Shown piece after piece: positions 10,501 to 18,174 of a stretch of 64,000 nucleotides of DNA (position 1 is its first letter; every line of letters begins with the position of its first letter). Under the pieces are notes generated by a model. It saw nothing but the letters and a program-made list of their open reading frames with translations, had not been told where the DNA came from and made no database searches. Source of the stretch: CAZXEU01 sp965207385 (lineage in GTDB: Bacteria; Bacteroidota; Rhodothermia; Rhodothermales; Bin80); NCBI GenBank assembly GCA_965207385.1, contig CBDBLZ010000021.1:1116001-1180000 (forward strand). The letters are read 5' to 3'. The position numbers and the translations under genes were made by a program.

Positions 10501-10726
10501 CCTGCCGCGTGGCGTCGCGCAGCGGCTGCGCGTCCGGAAGGCGTCCGTGACCATTGCAGGACGCAACCTGGTTCTCTGGACGCGCTACGACGGCGTGGAT
10601 CCGGAACTCAACGCCGTTGGCAGGGGAGCCGGCAGCCTTTTGGACCAGAACTTCCTGGACGGCGTCGAGGCCTTCGGTCTTCCCGTTCCGCGCCGAATCC
10701 ATATAGCTACCAGGATCGGCTTTTGA
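7508..10726 (+). CDS. SusC/RagA-type TonB-linked outer membrane receptor
   Basis: A 1072-residue outer-membrane TonB-dependent transporter. After a signal peptide (MHFFRCAFALASVCWLAP...SAWAQ) comes a carboxypeptidase-like regulatory domain (GRITDANDQEPLTGAQIVLP, about residues 29-110). The SusC-specific segment LDEVVVTGAGG and a plug domain follow (ARLRIRGSASLSQSNEPIVYVDGV), then a 22-strand barrel ending in an aromatic residue (IATRIGF). There is no STN domain, so no direct FecR/sigma signalling is expected. I start at the ATG at 7508 because it opens directly on the signal peptide. The frame is open to 7340, but that extension looks non-coding. With the SusD partner 45 bp downstream it should import an oligomeric nutrient. 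No glycoside hydrolase sits next to it, so the substrate is unknown. Confidence 0.94.
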   Translation: MHFFRCAFALASVCWLAPNIQPCLSAWAQIRGRITDANDQEPLTGAQIVLPALNIGAVADVEGKYEITRVPDGMHELQVRYIGYRTVTRTITVLPSQALVLHVELYPSAVTLDEVVVTGAGGPVEKRKLGNSIATLHAAALENAPIQTLSDFLQGREPGLVGLPSGGQTGEGARLRIRGSASLSQSNEPIVYVDGVRINSGGGLTFNAGGSPSRLDDINPEAIERVEILKGAAAATLYGSEASNGVIQIFTKRGLVGPPQFVFQSEHTAITYPSVFEPNAGFARTQAQADTMARWLDKPGLRAYQLVSAPFMEELYETGYAQTYAASASGGAPGMTYYAGLRWQDEDGPIGGRDRRYPAGERTLAEDLLRRLQANASLNIFPSDRLQFRITTNYTDSRLQTVPSNNSIFGVSSMAQSARPEWVAYNNDSGSSGFATINETLQQVIKQRVHRFIATLGANYRPLRALMLDATAGVDVTGRKDTDVRAFGWNLDGFAGSTPDGRRLYRNTGRTELTYAAKATVQHTIAGFLESTLVVGSQGFASREDVLQGAGVGFPGPGFNVAGAASQEDVFEAFSEIVNVGLFVQQQIGFRDIAFLTAGGRLDANSAFGSAFRSIFYPKLSLSFIPSAAGSWGPGSPLSSFRVRAAVGQSGLQPGAFDALTTYGSLSSATGAGIAPANLGNPGLSPEISTEWELGAEAGFVQDRVALDVTYWDRRVRDALVARQFPVSGGFRAAQLDNIGEIRARGLELSARVLVHQSPSASVRLFANAAYLWEQVTDMGGAPPIKVGGSYPRYRNYLVTGYAPGSNFGARLLDVPKGSLPVDLNRDRAPDTEDELLLMLSGLRHSYAQLPNTTAEVLLAPNRHPPMGLSGALSHFLGKPAPDWSGSFGGTVTLLRDFSMQTLFEYRAGNFFVNNLTGAFRQANPSIGRNTPSSAQVELDYITGGTDEDGTPLNDGQVRLDALKRWLGDELALSPFSGLNAIKPADFVRWREISLTYSLPRGVAQRLRVRKASVTIAGRNLVLWTRYDGVDPELNAVGRGAGSLLDQNFLDGVEAFGLPVPRRIHIATRIGF

Positions 10727-10771
10727 GCCCATAACGCCCCTGGGTATCAGCTCGTGTGCCAACAGATCACT

Positions 10772-12034
10772 ATGTCGAAGAGATTCATTTCTACAACAGT
10801 CCTGGCAGGTAGCTTGCTGGCGGCAGGCTGCGGAATCCTCGAAGTAGAGAATCCCAACAATCTGCTTGAAGAAGACCTGCAAGATCCTGCCGCATCTGCA
10901 GCGATGGTCAACGGACTTGAGGCAGCCGTAACGCGCGCCCTGTCATATATCACGGCGCCTTACAGCGTAGGTACGGACGAATGCATCTGGGTAGGCTCGC
11001 GTGATGCCTGGGGGCAACTGGATGACGGCGTTCTGGATTTTCCCGGCAATGAGTTTACCGACCAGGCTTTTCCATACGTCGGAGAAGCCCGGTGGATGGC
11101 GGATGAATTCACGGAGCGCCTGGAGCAGGCAGGCGGTGATTCGCACGAGCTGGCGCGTGCTCACTTGTACCGGGCCATCATCTATGTAACGATCGCCGAC
11201 ATGTTTGATGATTTTGTCATAGGCTCCGACCGCCGGGAGCCGGCTCCTGCCGTTGGCCCATCGCGCATGGACATGCTGTATGATGAGGCCCTGGCATCCA
11301 TCAGGCGGGCACTGGATCAGGGGCCAAATGGCGAAGTGAAGGCGGCGCTGCTGGGATTAAAGGCCCGGACGGTGCACGCAATGGCGCTGTGGCAAAAAGT
11401 GAATCCCGTAGATACGGACAGTCCGCTGGTCGATGCGGCCAGCGCCGAGGCGGAGGCGGCACTGGCTGCCATGGAATCTGACTACCGGTTCTCACTTGAA
11501 ACGGGTGCGGGATTTCAGCTGGAAAGCTACATGGCGGGGCAAATCAACGAACGCCTCGAATTCACTTTCTCCGACCGCTGGGTCCGGCATACGCCATCGG
11601 GCAAGATGGTCGAGCGCGTAACGTATCCGGACATGATCACGGGTTCTGTGCATCCGTTCCTGGAGAGCTTCATAGCCGAGTTTGTGGCCGCGCGCCAGTA
11701 TGCGGACCTGCCGATTGTCTCTGCGCGGGAAATGCACCTCATACTGGCAGAAAGTGCATTGGCAAGGCAAGATCTAATGGCCTTCCAGCTGCACATCAAC
11801 CGTCTGCGCGACCTGGATGGTCTGGAAGCATTTACCGGGCAGGTAGACGCGTGGACGCTTCTTGAGGAATCGCGGGCGGTAAACCTGTTTCTTCAGGGGA
11901 GGCGTTTGGCGGATCTTTACCGCTTCGGCAAACGTGCTCCGGAGTGGGAGGACACCGCGCCTGCAGTTACGGCGCCCGGCACGTTTCTGCCGATCACACA
12001 GGTAGAGATTGAAGCCAATCCATTGATAAACTGA
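10772..12034 (+). CDS. SusD/RagB-like nutrient-binding lipoprotein
   Basis: A 420-residue lipoprotein with lipobox LLAAGC followed by GILEVENPNNL, the typical SusD opening. The rest is helical and TPR-like (SHELARAHLYRAIIYVTIADMF, EVKAALLGLKARTVHAMALWQK), and the C-terminus has the SusD-type REMHLILAESAL and FLQGRRLADLYRFG. It would sit on the cell surface as the lid of the SusC channel. I take the ATG at 10772 (MSKRF). The frame extends 18 bp further, but that adds a polar stretch before the signal peptide. It is shorter than classical SusD (about 550 aa), resembling the smaller versions found in Rhodothermota and Gemmatimonadota. Confidence 0.9.
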   Translation: MSKRFISTTVLAGSLLAAGCGILEVENPNNLLEEDLQDPAASAAMVNGLEAAVTRALSYITAPYSVGTDECIWVGSRDAWGQLDDGVLDFPGNEFTDQAFPYVGEARWMADEFTERLEQAGGDSHELARAHLYRAIIYVTIADMFDDFVIGSDRREPAPAVGPSRMDMLYDEALASIRRALDQGPNGEVKAALLGLKARTVHAMALWQKVNPVDTDSPLVDAASAEAEAALAAMESDYRFSLETGAGFQLESYMAGQINERLEFTFSDRWVRHTPSGKMVERVTYPDMITGSVHPFLESFIAEFVAARQYADLPIVSAREMHLILAESALARQDLMAFQLHINRLRDLDGLEAFTGQVDAWTLLEESRAVNLFLQGRRLADLYRFGKRAPEWEDTAPAVTAPGTFLPITQVEIEANPLIN

Positions 12035-12122
12035 ACGGCGCTGCGGTGCTTGACCGACGCACTCCAAGTTCCGGCGAGCGCGTTCCTTGCTACGCCTGGA
12101 GACGGCTTGCAAATTCTGGATG

Positions 12123-13230
12123 CTAACCCGATCTGTGTTCTGCTTGGACGGCCTCGATTTCCCGGAGAAAGATCTCGCCGGCCCGATGCACCCAGGCTCT
12201 GAATCGACGGGAATCGTAATTGTATCGCGGCAAGAAATCGAGCAGTTTGTCCAGGTGAAAGTCGGATGCGCAAATGGCAGCGCCCTCGGCCACTCCGTCA
12301 ACTCCGTTGCAGCGCTGCTCAAAGTGCTTTTGCATCGGGATCAGCATTAGCGGTTTGCCCAGATACATGGCTTCTGCCATAGTCTCGAACCCGGAAGTAG
12401 TCACCAGACCCTGACACCGGGCCATCATGTCCAGGAATTCCTGGCCGTGCAGTGGATGGAACGTCAGCGTTTCGTCATACCGCCATGTATCAGGGACATC
12501 CGGATTGTTCCAGAAGCAGTGCAGCGCGACATCCGGGCGCCGCTCGTGCCAGCGAATGATGGCATCCTTGCAGCTGTGGTGGTACAGATACAGAAGGAGG
12601 AAGGGCTCCGATAGTCCAGCGGGCAAGTCGAAGAGCCCGCTTCTCAAAAGGGGCGGGACAACCCTCATGCGCCCCTGATTTGGCAACTCCCTGAGGGAGA
12701 GGCCAAGGTGACGTGCCGCGCCTAACCCCGAAATCCGCGTAAAGACAGTTGTGCCCTTGCGCTGGAAATGGAATCCCTGCGGGAATACGTACTGCGGATG
12801 CAGGAACATGAACTGGTGCGCGACCGCTACAACGGGAACGGACGGCCTGAACCACTGCACATATAGCCCGCCGAGCGGTTCGTAAAAATTGACTATGACA
12901 TCAGGCTCGAGCCGCCCTACGAGCTTGGCAATGGAGGCAAGGCTAGCCTTGAGTCTGGGGAGCCGCCTAAAGTTGTATGTGACCGTCTGCGTCCAGCTGA
13001 TGGCTCTGCTGCTTTCCCTGACCACAAATCGAAATCCATCAGCGTAGGTAATCGGTGCTCCGATTTGGTCCACGAAGAACGCAGGGATGGCTTCGCTGCC
13101 ACCTCTGGTGACTACAACACGGCAGACATCGTGACCGGCCTCTTCCAGAATGCTACGCAGTGCGAGCGCCTGCGTCAGATGACCACGACCCTCGCCCTGA
13201 ACAAGAAACAGGCATCGCAGGCGCTGACAT
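12123..13230 (-). CDS. Glycosyltransferase (GT-B, UDP-sugar type) with probable frameshift at codon 4
   Basis: A GT-B-fold glycosyltransferase of about 368 residues, opening with LFLVQGEGRGHLTQALAL (the G-x-G-H nucleotide-sugar loop). Near the C-terminus is TTSGFETMAEAMYLGKPLMLIP, the donor-binding loop of MurG/MGDG-type enzymes. It probably glycosylates a lipid or envelope component. It follows the LpxH-like gene by 10 bp, which supports a lipid role. The natural ATG at 13230 is out of frame with the body. Removing one base of the GG at 13220-13221 gives MSALRCLFLVQGEG, matching how such proteins begin. Otherwise translation would need the CTG at 13220 or an ATG at 13334 deep inside the upstream gene. 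Confidence 0.85.
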
Positions 13231-13240
13231 GGTAGATATC

Positions 13241-14074
13241 TTAGGCCAGCACGGGCTCGGATTCCGCAATTCGCCGCTGGCGGACGCTCCTCTTCATCGG
13301 CCGCCCGCGGGCAGTGTGGCCAAGTTCTGCCCATCGAACGAGCTCAAGCCTGCCGTCGAAATGCTCTACCAGCGCCGTGCAATTCTCCACCCAGTCTCCG
13401 GCGTTGGCATAAACACAGTCTTCAATGGTGCGGATCTCGGGAAAATGGATGTGTCCGCAGACTATGCCGTTCGCCTTGTAGGTCCGCGCGGTCTGCACCA
13501 TATTGGACTCAAAGTCGGCGATAAACTGCACCGCGCGCTTTGTCCTGTGTTTCAGGTAGGCCGACAGGGACCAGTAGGGCATGCCCAGTTTGGCACGCAC
13601 GAAGTTAACCACGCGGTTGACTTTGAGGAGCCAGCGGTAGGCCTTGGACCCGAGCACAGAAAGCCATTTTGCGTGCCGGATTACGCCATCAAACAGATCG
13701 CCGTGCAGCACGAGAAAGGTGCGACCATCTGCCAGTCTATGAACGACCTCGGACTCAACCCTTACGTGGCCAAAGCTTAATCCCGTATAGTCGTGTGCGA
13801 ACTCGTCGTGGTTGCCGGGAAGATAAATGACCTCGGTTCCCTTGCGCGCCTTGCGGAGGATTTTCTGAATTACATCATTATGAAGCTGCTTCCAGTTCCA
13901 TGAACGAGCCAGAGCCCAGCCGTCTATGACATCGCCAACCAGGAAGAGGGTATCGGATTCATTGTGGCGAAGAAAATCGAGCAAATGATCCGCCTTGCAT
14001 TCTCGTGTGCCTAGATGAAAGTCGGACAGCCAAATTGTACGGTAATAATTTGAGATTTGCATTCCTGAACGCAT
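13241..14074 (-). CDS. LpxH-like UDP-2,3-diacylglucosamine diphosphatase family phosphoesterase
   Basis: A 277-residue calcineurin-like metallophosphoesterase with the complete metal motif set: WLSDFHLG, LVGDVIDGW, LPGNHDEF, VLHGDLFD and CGHIHFPEI. Proteins of this subgroup are annotated as UDP-2,3-diacylglucosamine diphosphatases, which make lipid X for lipid A in the cytoplasm. The C-terminal 25 residues are basic and could touch the membrane. A second ATG lies at 14062, and either start gives the intact DFHLG site. It is followed 10 bp later by a glycosyltransferase, and the pair is probably co-transcribed from the promoter near 14100. Substrate is inferred from family only. Confidence 0.88.
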   Translation of the reverse strand: MRSGMQISNYYRTIWLSDFHLGTRECKADHLLDFLRHNESDTLFLVGDVIDGWALARSWNWKQLHNDVIQKILRKARKGTEVIYLPGNHDEFAHDYTGLSFGHVRVESEVVHRLADGRTFLVLHGDLFDGVIRHAKWLSVLGSKAYRWLLKVNRVVNFVRAKLGMPYWSLSAYLKHRTKRAVQFIADFESNMVQTARTYKANGIVCGHIHFPEIRTIEDCVYANAGDWVENCTALVEHFDGRLELVRWAELGHTARGRPMKRSVRQRRIAESEPVLA

Positions 14075-14095
14075 GCGCTGTTAAAGCCGCTAAGT

Positions 14096-14124
14096 ATAGT
14101 ACGAAGAGACTTGAGATGTGTTAA
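14096..14124 (-). promoter_or_regulatory. Candidate promoter for LpxH-like/glycosyltransferase pair
   Basis: On the minus strand, TTAACA (14124-14119) is followed by a 17-bp spacer and TACTAT (14101-14096), a fair match to sigma-70-type -35 and -10 boxes. Transcription would start around 14089, just ahead of the ATG at 14074. The call rests on sequence similarity only, and the -10 match is 4 of 6. Confidence 0.35.
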
Positions 14125-14193
14125 CGTGCTGTGAGTTATGACAACGGGGAATCATGATTTTGTGACCGGAGCTCCAGATCTGGCCTTTGTCGC

Positions 14194-14268
14194 CTCTGGT
14201 TGTAGCGTACCTACAAACCATTCCATACAAAAGTCACAAATTGTAACAATTCATGCACACAACCAGAG
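14194..14268. repeat. Nested inverted repeats in AT-rich intergenic region
   Basis: Within the 374-bp gap 14075-14448, a perfect 10-bp inverted repeat CTCTGGTTGT / ACAACCAGAG (14194-14203 and 14259-14268) encloses two more. These are TTGTAG-5 nt-CTACAA (14200-14216, sharing bases with the left outer arm) and AATTGT-A-ACAATT (14239-14251). The stretch is much more AT-rich than its surroundings and lies upstream of the promoter at 14096-14124. It may be a cluster of regulator sites, a structured small RNA, or the end of the comEA-like transcript. The rest of the gap shows nothing else. Confidence 0.55.
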
Positions 14269-14448
14269 CCGGCCGCGCAGCCTCCTCCATGCTGTACTGA
14301 TACCGCTAAACAGACAGACGGGCCGCGGGATTCAAGACCAAGCGCACATGCGCACGCGTGGCAGCTGCAGAACGGGCGTGCAGGACACCGTTCGCCTGGC
14401 CGAATTGACCCAACCGCGGGGAATGTCCCTGTGCGGCGGCCAGCTTCC

Positions 14449-15096
14449 CTAGTTTAGCGTCACATAGCGCTCAAGGCGCGCAACTTCGCCATCATCCACA
14501 TATTTGCCGATTTCGCGTCGAAAACGCTCAATGCTATCGTAGGGCCGATATTCCTTGAATTCGTGCAGCATGCGATTGCCCACGCCAGGAATGCTCAGGA
14601 TGTCGTCGTCCGAAGCAGTATTGAGGTTGATCGGCACAAACACGAATTGCTCCAGGCGGGCGACCTCTTCGTCATCCACGTACTTTCCGATCTCGCGCCG
14701 AAATTGCGCCAGCGCGCGGTAGGGTCGGTACTCCTCGAATTCATGCGCCATACGGTTTCCAACGCCTGGAACCAGCAGGATTTCTTCTTCTGTGGCGGTA
14801 TTGAGGTTGAGGGGGACAAAAAGACTTGTGTACAATTCCTGGCGCGCTTCCAGGGAGAGCGCAGCTTCCAGGTGACCATCAAGCTCGGTTTGATCCATGA
14901 AAGGGCGCGCTTCGAGAATGCTGGCTACCAGGCTGTCGCTCATCTGCCCAAGCGCCCGGAGCGCATCCTCGCTGGCCAGATTGGGATTGAGCAAGTCCGA
15001 GTTATTCCCTACCTGGCCGCGTGCCAGCGAGGGTGATAGCCACAGAATGGCAACTGCGGCAAGAGTTACTGAGAATCGGTGCATAACGCGCTTCAA
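14449..15096 (-). CDS. Secreted ComEA-like protein with three helix-hairpin-helix repeats
   Basis: A 215-residue exported protein with signal peptide to about residue 28. It is made of three 60-residue repeats: 35-94 (degenerate), 95-154 and 155-215. The last two share NLNTA, PGVGNRM, HEF-EYRPY, FRREIGKYVDD and EVARLE almost residue for residue. NLNTA...PGVG is the helix-hairpin-helix signature of ComEA, the periplasmic DNA receptor for transformation. Here the protein is nothing but repeats, without a large enzymatic domain. It overlaps the upstream membrane-protein gene by 4 bp, so the two are translationally coupled. DNA binding in the periplasm is likely from the fold. A role in uptake is inference. 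Confidence 0.85.
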   Translation of the reverse strand: MKRVMHRFSVTLAAVAILWLSPSLARGQVGNNSDLLNPNLASEDALRALGQMSDSLVASILEARPFMDQTELDGHLEAALSLEARQELYTSLFVPLNLNTATEEEILLVPGVGNRMAHEFEEYRPYRALAQFRREIGKYVDDEEVARLEQFVFVPINLNTASDDDILSIPGVGNRMLHEFKEYRPYDSIERFRREIGKYVDDGEVARLERYVTLN

Positions 15097-15533
15097 TGTC
15101 GGGTTTGGTTGACGAGAGGGTGCCGGAGCGTATAGGTCAGGCCCATCAGGCCCAGCAGAATCATGGCTCCCGGAGCCAGCGCGGGGGTGGCTCCGGTCAG
15201 CGCCTCCCGGACGAGTTCAAAACCAGCCATGTCCGGATACATTTCGAGTTCAAACTCGGCGTTGCCCCTGTAGTGCAAGTACAGGCCTGCCAGGCCACCG
15301 ACTACAAATAGGCCCGTGATGCCCCGGAAGATGTACAGGCAGGCCGGGTGCCGAAAGAGTGCCAGGGCGCCAACACCGACGAGGCTGCAGCAGAGCAGTA
15401 CGATCGGCACCCATTGGAGAGTATCTTCCATGTGGTCCAGCAGCACCAGCTCGGAGCCGGTGCCCAAGACCCCCAGCACGAACAGCAGGAGCAGAAGGCT
15501 TCGGATGGACGGAGAGGCAGATACCCTGGCCAT
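15093..15533 (-). CDS. Small integral membrane protein, four TM segments
   Basis: A 146-residue protein of unrecognised family. Hydrophobic segments lie at about residues 11-30 (SLLLLLFVLGVLGTGSELVL), 41-60, 67-88 and 117-136. A soluble loop of about 30 residues (LHYRGNAEFELEMYPDMAGF) lies before the last one. That loop and the LLDHMEDTLQWVPI region resemble small bacterial membrane proteins of unknown function. It is the upstream partner of the triple helix-hairpin-helix protein, with a 4-bp overlap, suggesting the two products act together at the inner membrane. No catalytic residues are evident. Confidence 0.8.
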   Translation of the reverse strand: MARVSASPSIRSLLLLLFVLGVLGTGSELVLLDHMEDTLQWVPIVLLCCSLVGVGALALFRHPACLYIFRGITGLFVVGGLAGLYLHYRGNAEFELEMYPDMAGFELVREALTGATPALAPGAMILLGLMGLTYTLRHPLVNQTRH

Positions 15534-16083
15534 GCTAGACGATTTGCACCACCGTTAGACGAAAAACGGCCGCTGCAGATTCCACTGGCAGGTCGCGGTG
15601 CTCCGGGCGGGAAGGCGGCACGTCGGCAAAATGGACGGCGACGGTCCCGTGGAAAGATGCCGCGAGGACGTCCCGTTCTAGGCGCCGTCCGTGGCATGTA
15701 TCATGCGGTAGCTTCAGCCTGGCGCCTGCGAAGAATGCCTGATGGATCGTCCGTGCGGCGCATAGCGGATCCGTCTGCACAGCAGTGGTTCGCAGCCATG
15801 TCGGTGGTGGCGGAAGCATGGTATTCCGGATCTCGCCGGCGGGCCGTGCCGCGTGTCACTTGCCCGAAGTCCAACGAGGAATCATGGACCGGGGAAGATC
15901 TTGACAGATGGTGCCCGGGGACGGCCTTGACCGGACCGCTGCGGGGCGAGCCCACGTGGACGCCGGGCGGGCAGGTGTTGTCGCACCGGACAGCCGCGGA
16001 GCCTACAGCATGGTGTCTTGGCGCCGTATTTTGCCCCGGGGCTTCGGCTCTCGCGCAACCATGTCGGCAAACTTTCCGGATTC
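15534..16083. other. Intergenic region upstream of metZ
   Basis: These 550 bp separate the divergent membrane-protein and metZ genes. A minus-strand frame at 15535-15819 (94 codons, ending 1 bp before the membrane-protein ATG) is the only candidate gene. Its composition is unconvincing and it is not called. Just before metZ, TTTGCC (16030-16035) can pair with GGCAAA (16066-16071), and GCCCCGGGGC (16033-16042) is self-complementary, so the leader may fold. I looked for a SAM riboswitch, expected before such genes, and did not see the S-box, SAM-II or SAM/SAH consensus. Confidence 0.45.
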
Positions 16084-17319
16084 ATGATACAGGACCTTCC
16101 TGAAAGCGCAGTTGAAACACGCGCCATTCGGTGCCAGCTGCCCGTGTCTGCACAGCGGGAACATGCCAGTGCAGTTTATCTCACGTCCAGTTTTGTCTTC
16201 ACGGACGCCGAGCACGCCCGGGCGCTATTCGCCAGGGAAACCAAGGGCAACATTTACAGCCGCTACAGCAATCCGAACGTGGACGAATTCGTGGCGAAGA
16301 TGTGCGTGCTGGAGGACGCGCCCGCCGGTGTGGCCACTGCATCGGGCATGTCGGCCCTTTTTACGCCCCTTGCCGCGCTGCTAAGCAGCGGAGACCACGT
16401 ACTGGCTTCCCGGTCGGTTTTTGGATCCACACACATGATCTTGACGAAGATCCTCCCACGCTGGGGCGTTTCCCACTCTTATGGAGAATTGCTGGAACCG
16501 GACCGGTGGGCCGACCTGGTGCAGCCCAATACCAAGCTATGCCTGGTTGAGACGCCGTCCAATCCAGGACTGGACCTGATCGACCTGGAGTGGCTGGGTC
16601 GCTTTTGCAACCAGCGCGGCATCATCCTCCTGGTTGACAACGTCTTTGCTACGCCTGTTCTGCAAAAGCCCATGCACTACGGCGCGGATCTGGTGATGCA
16701 CTCAGCGACGAAGTACATCGACGGGCAGGGCAGGGGGATAGGCGGTGTGGTCGTAGGCCAGGAAGAACTCATAGAGGAAATCGACACGTTCGCCCGCCAC
16801 ACCGGCCCCGCGCTGTCGCCCTTCAATGCATGGATGTTCAGCAAGAGCCTGGAAACCTTGCATGTGCGCGTCGAGCGGCACTGCGAGGTAGCGCTTGAGG
16901 TGGCCACTTTCCTTGAAGGAAATCCGGCCATAGAATTTGTGCGCTATCCCCATCTTCCGTCGCACCCGCAGTACGCGCTGGCCAGACGCCAAATGACGCG
17001 GGGAGGCGGCATCGTGACATTCGTGGTCAAGGGAGGTCTGGATCGCGGCCGCCGGTTTCTGGATGCCCTCGGACTATGTTCGCTAAGCGCCAATCTCGGC
17101 GACACGCGCAGCATCGCTACGCATCCGGCGAGTACCACGCACAGTTCACTGACTGAAGAAGAGAGGCTTGCCGTAGGCATACTCCCGGGTCTCGTCCGCA
17201 TTTCGGCCGGCCTGGAGGATCCGGCAGACATCATCTCCGATATCGCCCAGGCACTTGAACGAAGCAGTCAGGACCGCGTGCAAGGCGAAAATGGCTCTGA
17301 GGCAGAATCGGTTCGGTAG
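16084..17319 (+). CDS. metZ: O-succinylhomoserine sulfhydrylase (PLP, Cys/Met metabolism family)
   Basis: A 411-residue fold-type I PLP enzyme that makes homocysteine from O-succinylhomoserine (or the acetyl ester) and sulfide in methionine synthesis. The PLP lysine is K210 in HSATKYIDGQGRGIGG, and YSRYSNPNV near residue 60 and VETPSNPGLDLID are typical of MetZ. The GQGRGIGG variant separates MetZ from cystathionine synthases (usually GHSDVVGG). The chosen start, ATG 16084 (MIQDLPES), matches family N-termini; the open frame upstream does not. It appears monocistronic. The acyl donor (acetyl versus succinyl) cannot be read from sequence alone. Confidence 0.93.
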   Translation: MIQDLPESAVETRAIRCQLPVSAQREHASAVYLTSSFVFTDAEHARALFARETKGNIYSRYSNPNVDEFVAKMCVLEDAPAGVATASGMSALFTPLAALLSSGDHVLASRSVFGSTHMILTKILPRWGVSHSYGELLEPDRWADLVQPNTKLCLVETPSNPGLDLIDLEWLGRFCNQRGIILLVDNVFATPVLQKPMHYGADLVMHSATKYIDGQGRGIGGVVVGQEELIEEIDTFARHTGPALSPFNAWMFSKSLETLHVRVERHCEVALEVATFLEGNPAIEFVRYPHLPSHPQYALARRQMTRGGGIVTFVVKGGLDRGRRFLDALGLCSLSANLGDTRSIATHPASTTHSSLTEEERLAVGILPGLVRISAGLEDPADIISDIAQALERSSQDRVQGENGSEAESVR

Positions 17320-17683
17320 CGCAACGTGAATGCACATCGCGGCGCATGTCCTGTTTGTCTGAGGCGCACCCCGGGATTTGGTCAGCTTTCCGGCTGAATC
17401 TGGACAAGGTGCTGCCAGGCTTCAGGGAAGTAGCGTGGTACTTGTACCTAACCGGGCAGTCATTGGCGGTAAGCGGTCCATTCGGGATGTCGGCCTGCTC
17501 GCACAGGCGAAGGCGTCCGGACCGTGCGTATTTCACGCGAAGCCGGCAGCGGAGACGCCTGTTTGGGCTGCCGCTTGACGAGCCGGACAACCGGCACGCC
17601 CCAATTTGAGGTCACGCTTCACGGTGCCACCGGATCGATGGCACGTGCCGATTGTGCCCGTTCCCATGGTTTCAGGGGGGCGC
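17320..17683. other. Intergenic region between metZ and the tRNA terminator
   Basis: These 364 bp contain no supported gene, RNA or repeat. Short frames on both strands lack coding character. It separates the 3' end of metZ (+) from the convergent initiator tRNA transcript (-). Confidence 0.5.
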
Positions 17684-17723
17684 AAAAAAAGGGGCCGACA
17701 CTCGATTCCTGAGTGCCGGCCCC
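17684..17723 (-). terminator. Rho-independent terminator of the initiator tRNA
   Basis: On the minus strand, directly after the tRNA, a hairpin with 13-nt arms (GGGGCCGGCACTC and GAGTGTCGGCCCC, one G-U/T position) surrounds a 7-nt loop (17723-17691). It is followed at once by seven T residues (17690-17684). This is a textbook intrinsic terminator and shows that the tRNA transcript ends here. Confidence 0.92.
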
Positions 17724-17728
17724 ATTTG

Positions 17729-18039
<311 letters not shown>

Positions 18040-18053
18040 GCGTTGGACCTGCA

Positions 18054-18082
18054 ATAATACGGACTCATGCCGTAACATGCAA
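18054..18082 (-). promoter_or_regulatory. Candidate promoter of the initiator tRNA
   Basis: On the minus strand, TATTAT (18059-18054; 5 of 6 to the -10 consensus) lies 15 bp before the tRNA 5' end. TTGCAT (18082-18077) sits 17 bp further upstream as a weaker -35. Predicted transcription start is about 18047. The 135-bp gap to the divergent DUF1015 gene holds no other feature. Confidence 0.5.
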
Positions 18083-18174
18083 CGAGGATGTGGCGCCGGA
18101 TTGGAGCCGCGAGGCTGCACCTTTAGTCTCATGCTTGCGTACAACGGGCGCTCGAATAGATAGGCATTGAACAT

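Noticed and set aside
13160..13780. Plus-strand 206-codon frame
   Set aside because: Antisense to the LpxH-like gene, whose metal motifs are complete.
15535..15819. Minus-strand 94-codon frame abutting the small membrane protein gene
   Set aside because: Position is operon-like, but composition is not convincing and no domain is recognisable.
15534..16083. SAM riboswitch upstream of metZ
   Set aside because: None of the S-box, SAM-II or SAM/SAH conserved boxes could be found by eye.
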